Of a stretch of DNA of 15,263 nt, positions 15,161 to 15,263 are shown piece after piece; the first letter of the stretch is position 1, and each line of letters begins with the position of its first letter. A program made the position numbers and the translations under genes. The notes beneath the pieces were generated by a model that worked only from the letters and a program-made list of their open reading frames with translations, did not search any database and had not been told where the DNA came from. Location of the stretch: positions 1-15,263 of the forward strand of contig JANEMG010000009.1 in assembly GCA_024511045.1 (NCBI GenBank), given 5' to 3'. The stretch comes from Gammaproteobacteria bacterium. Its GTDB lineage: Bacteria > Pseudomonadota > Gammaproteobacteria > Methylococcales > Methylomonadaceae.

Positions 15161-15212
15161 ATGCAAAACTAAAAATTGATTTTGGGTGGTTGAATGCTGC
15201 GCACCCTGTGGA

Positions 15213-15227
15213 TGCGAATGATTCTCA
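15213..15227. promoter_or_regulatory. Fur-box-like palindrome upstream of the pilin gene
   Basis: Read on the - strand the site is TGAGAATCATTCGCA, matching 11 of 14 non-central positions of the 7-1-7 Fur motif TGATAATNATTATCA. It lies about 53 bases before the pilin start and 36 bases from the window edge, so it could serve the pilin or a divergent gene outside. A chance match in AT-rich DNA is possible. Confidence 0.3.
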
Positions 15228-15263
15228 ATAATTACGTATTTCTATGGTGGATCCATTCTCCCG

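Noticed and set aside
15161..15263. Sigma-54 promoter expected before a pilin gene
   Set aside because: I looked for TGGCAC-N5-TTGC on the - strand within the available 100 bases and found none. It could lie outside the window.
1..15263. CRISPR arrays, tRNA or rRNA genes, transposases
   Set aside because: No regularly spaced direct repeats, no cloverleaf-like or rRNA-like stretch and no transposase or integrase motif were seen on either strand.

Overview
The window reads as chromosome of a gammaproteobacterium of moderate GC. The run tsf-pyrH-frr-uppS-cdsA-dxr-rseP follows the Pseudomonas order (in E. coli, dxr comes before uppS), and the MutS and type IV pilin sequences are of gammaproteobacterial type. 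An aquatic or methanotroph-like lineage is possible, but nothing here proves it.

Positions 1-7738 (+ strand) hold a housekeeping block. EF-Ts, UMP kinase and ribosome recycling factor serve translation and nucleotide supply. UppS, CdsA and Dxr serve isoprenoid, lipid-carrier and phospholipid synthesis. RseP is the site-2 protease of the envelope stress response. cdsA, dxr and rseP have touching or overlapping stop and start codons, which suggests translational coupling. The tsf-pyrH and pyrH-frr gaps carry stem-loops. Where bamA would usually follow rseP there is instead a periplasmic disulfide isomerase gene, dsbC.

Positions 7739-8146 are non-coding. They hold a short GGGAT-type palindrome and a 54-bp imperfect inverted repeat flanked by A-tracts, placed so that it can terminate mutS.

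Positions 8147-11346 hold a divergent pair: mutS on the - strand, with a -10-like box almost touching its start, and pncC (CinA C-terminal domain) on the + strand. recA, the common next gene after pncC, is absent.

Positions 11379-15166 (- strand) look like a type IV pilin locus with its own modification enzymes. In transcription order these are a prepilin gene, a strong intrinsic terminator, an LTA-synthase/OpgB-like phosphoglycerol-transferase gene broken at a C6 run into two reading frames, and a Wzy_C-family O-antigen ligase/O-oligosaccharyltransferase. By analogy with pilin glycosyl- and phospho-modification in Neisseria, Acinetobacter and Pseudomonas, the two membrane enzymes may decorate the pilin. 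The homopolymer frameshift could be a phase-variable switch, a pseudogene lesion or a sequencing error. A Fur-box-like palindrome lies upstream of the pilin at the window edge. This pilin cassette is the best candidate here for an undescribed system.
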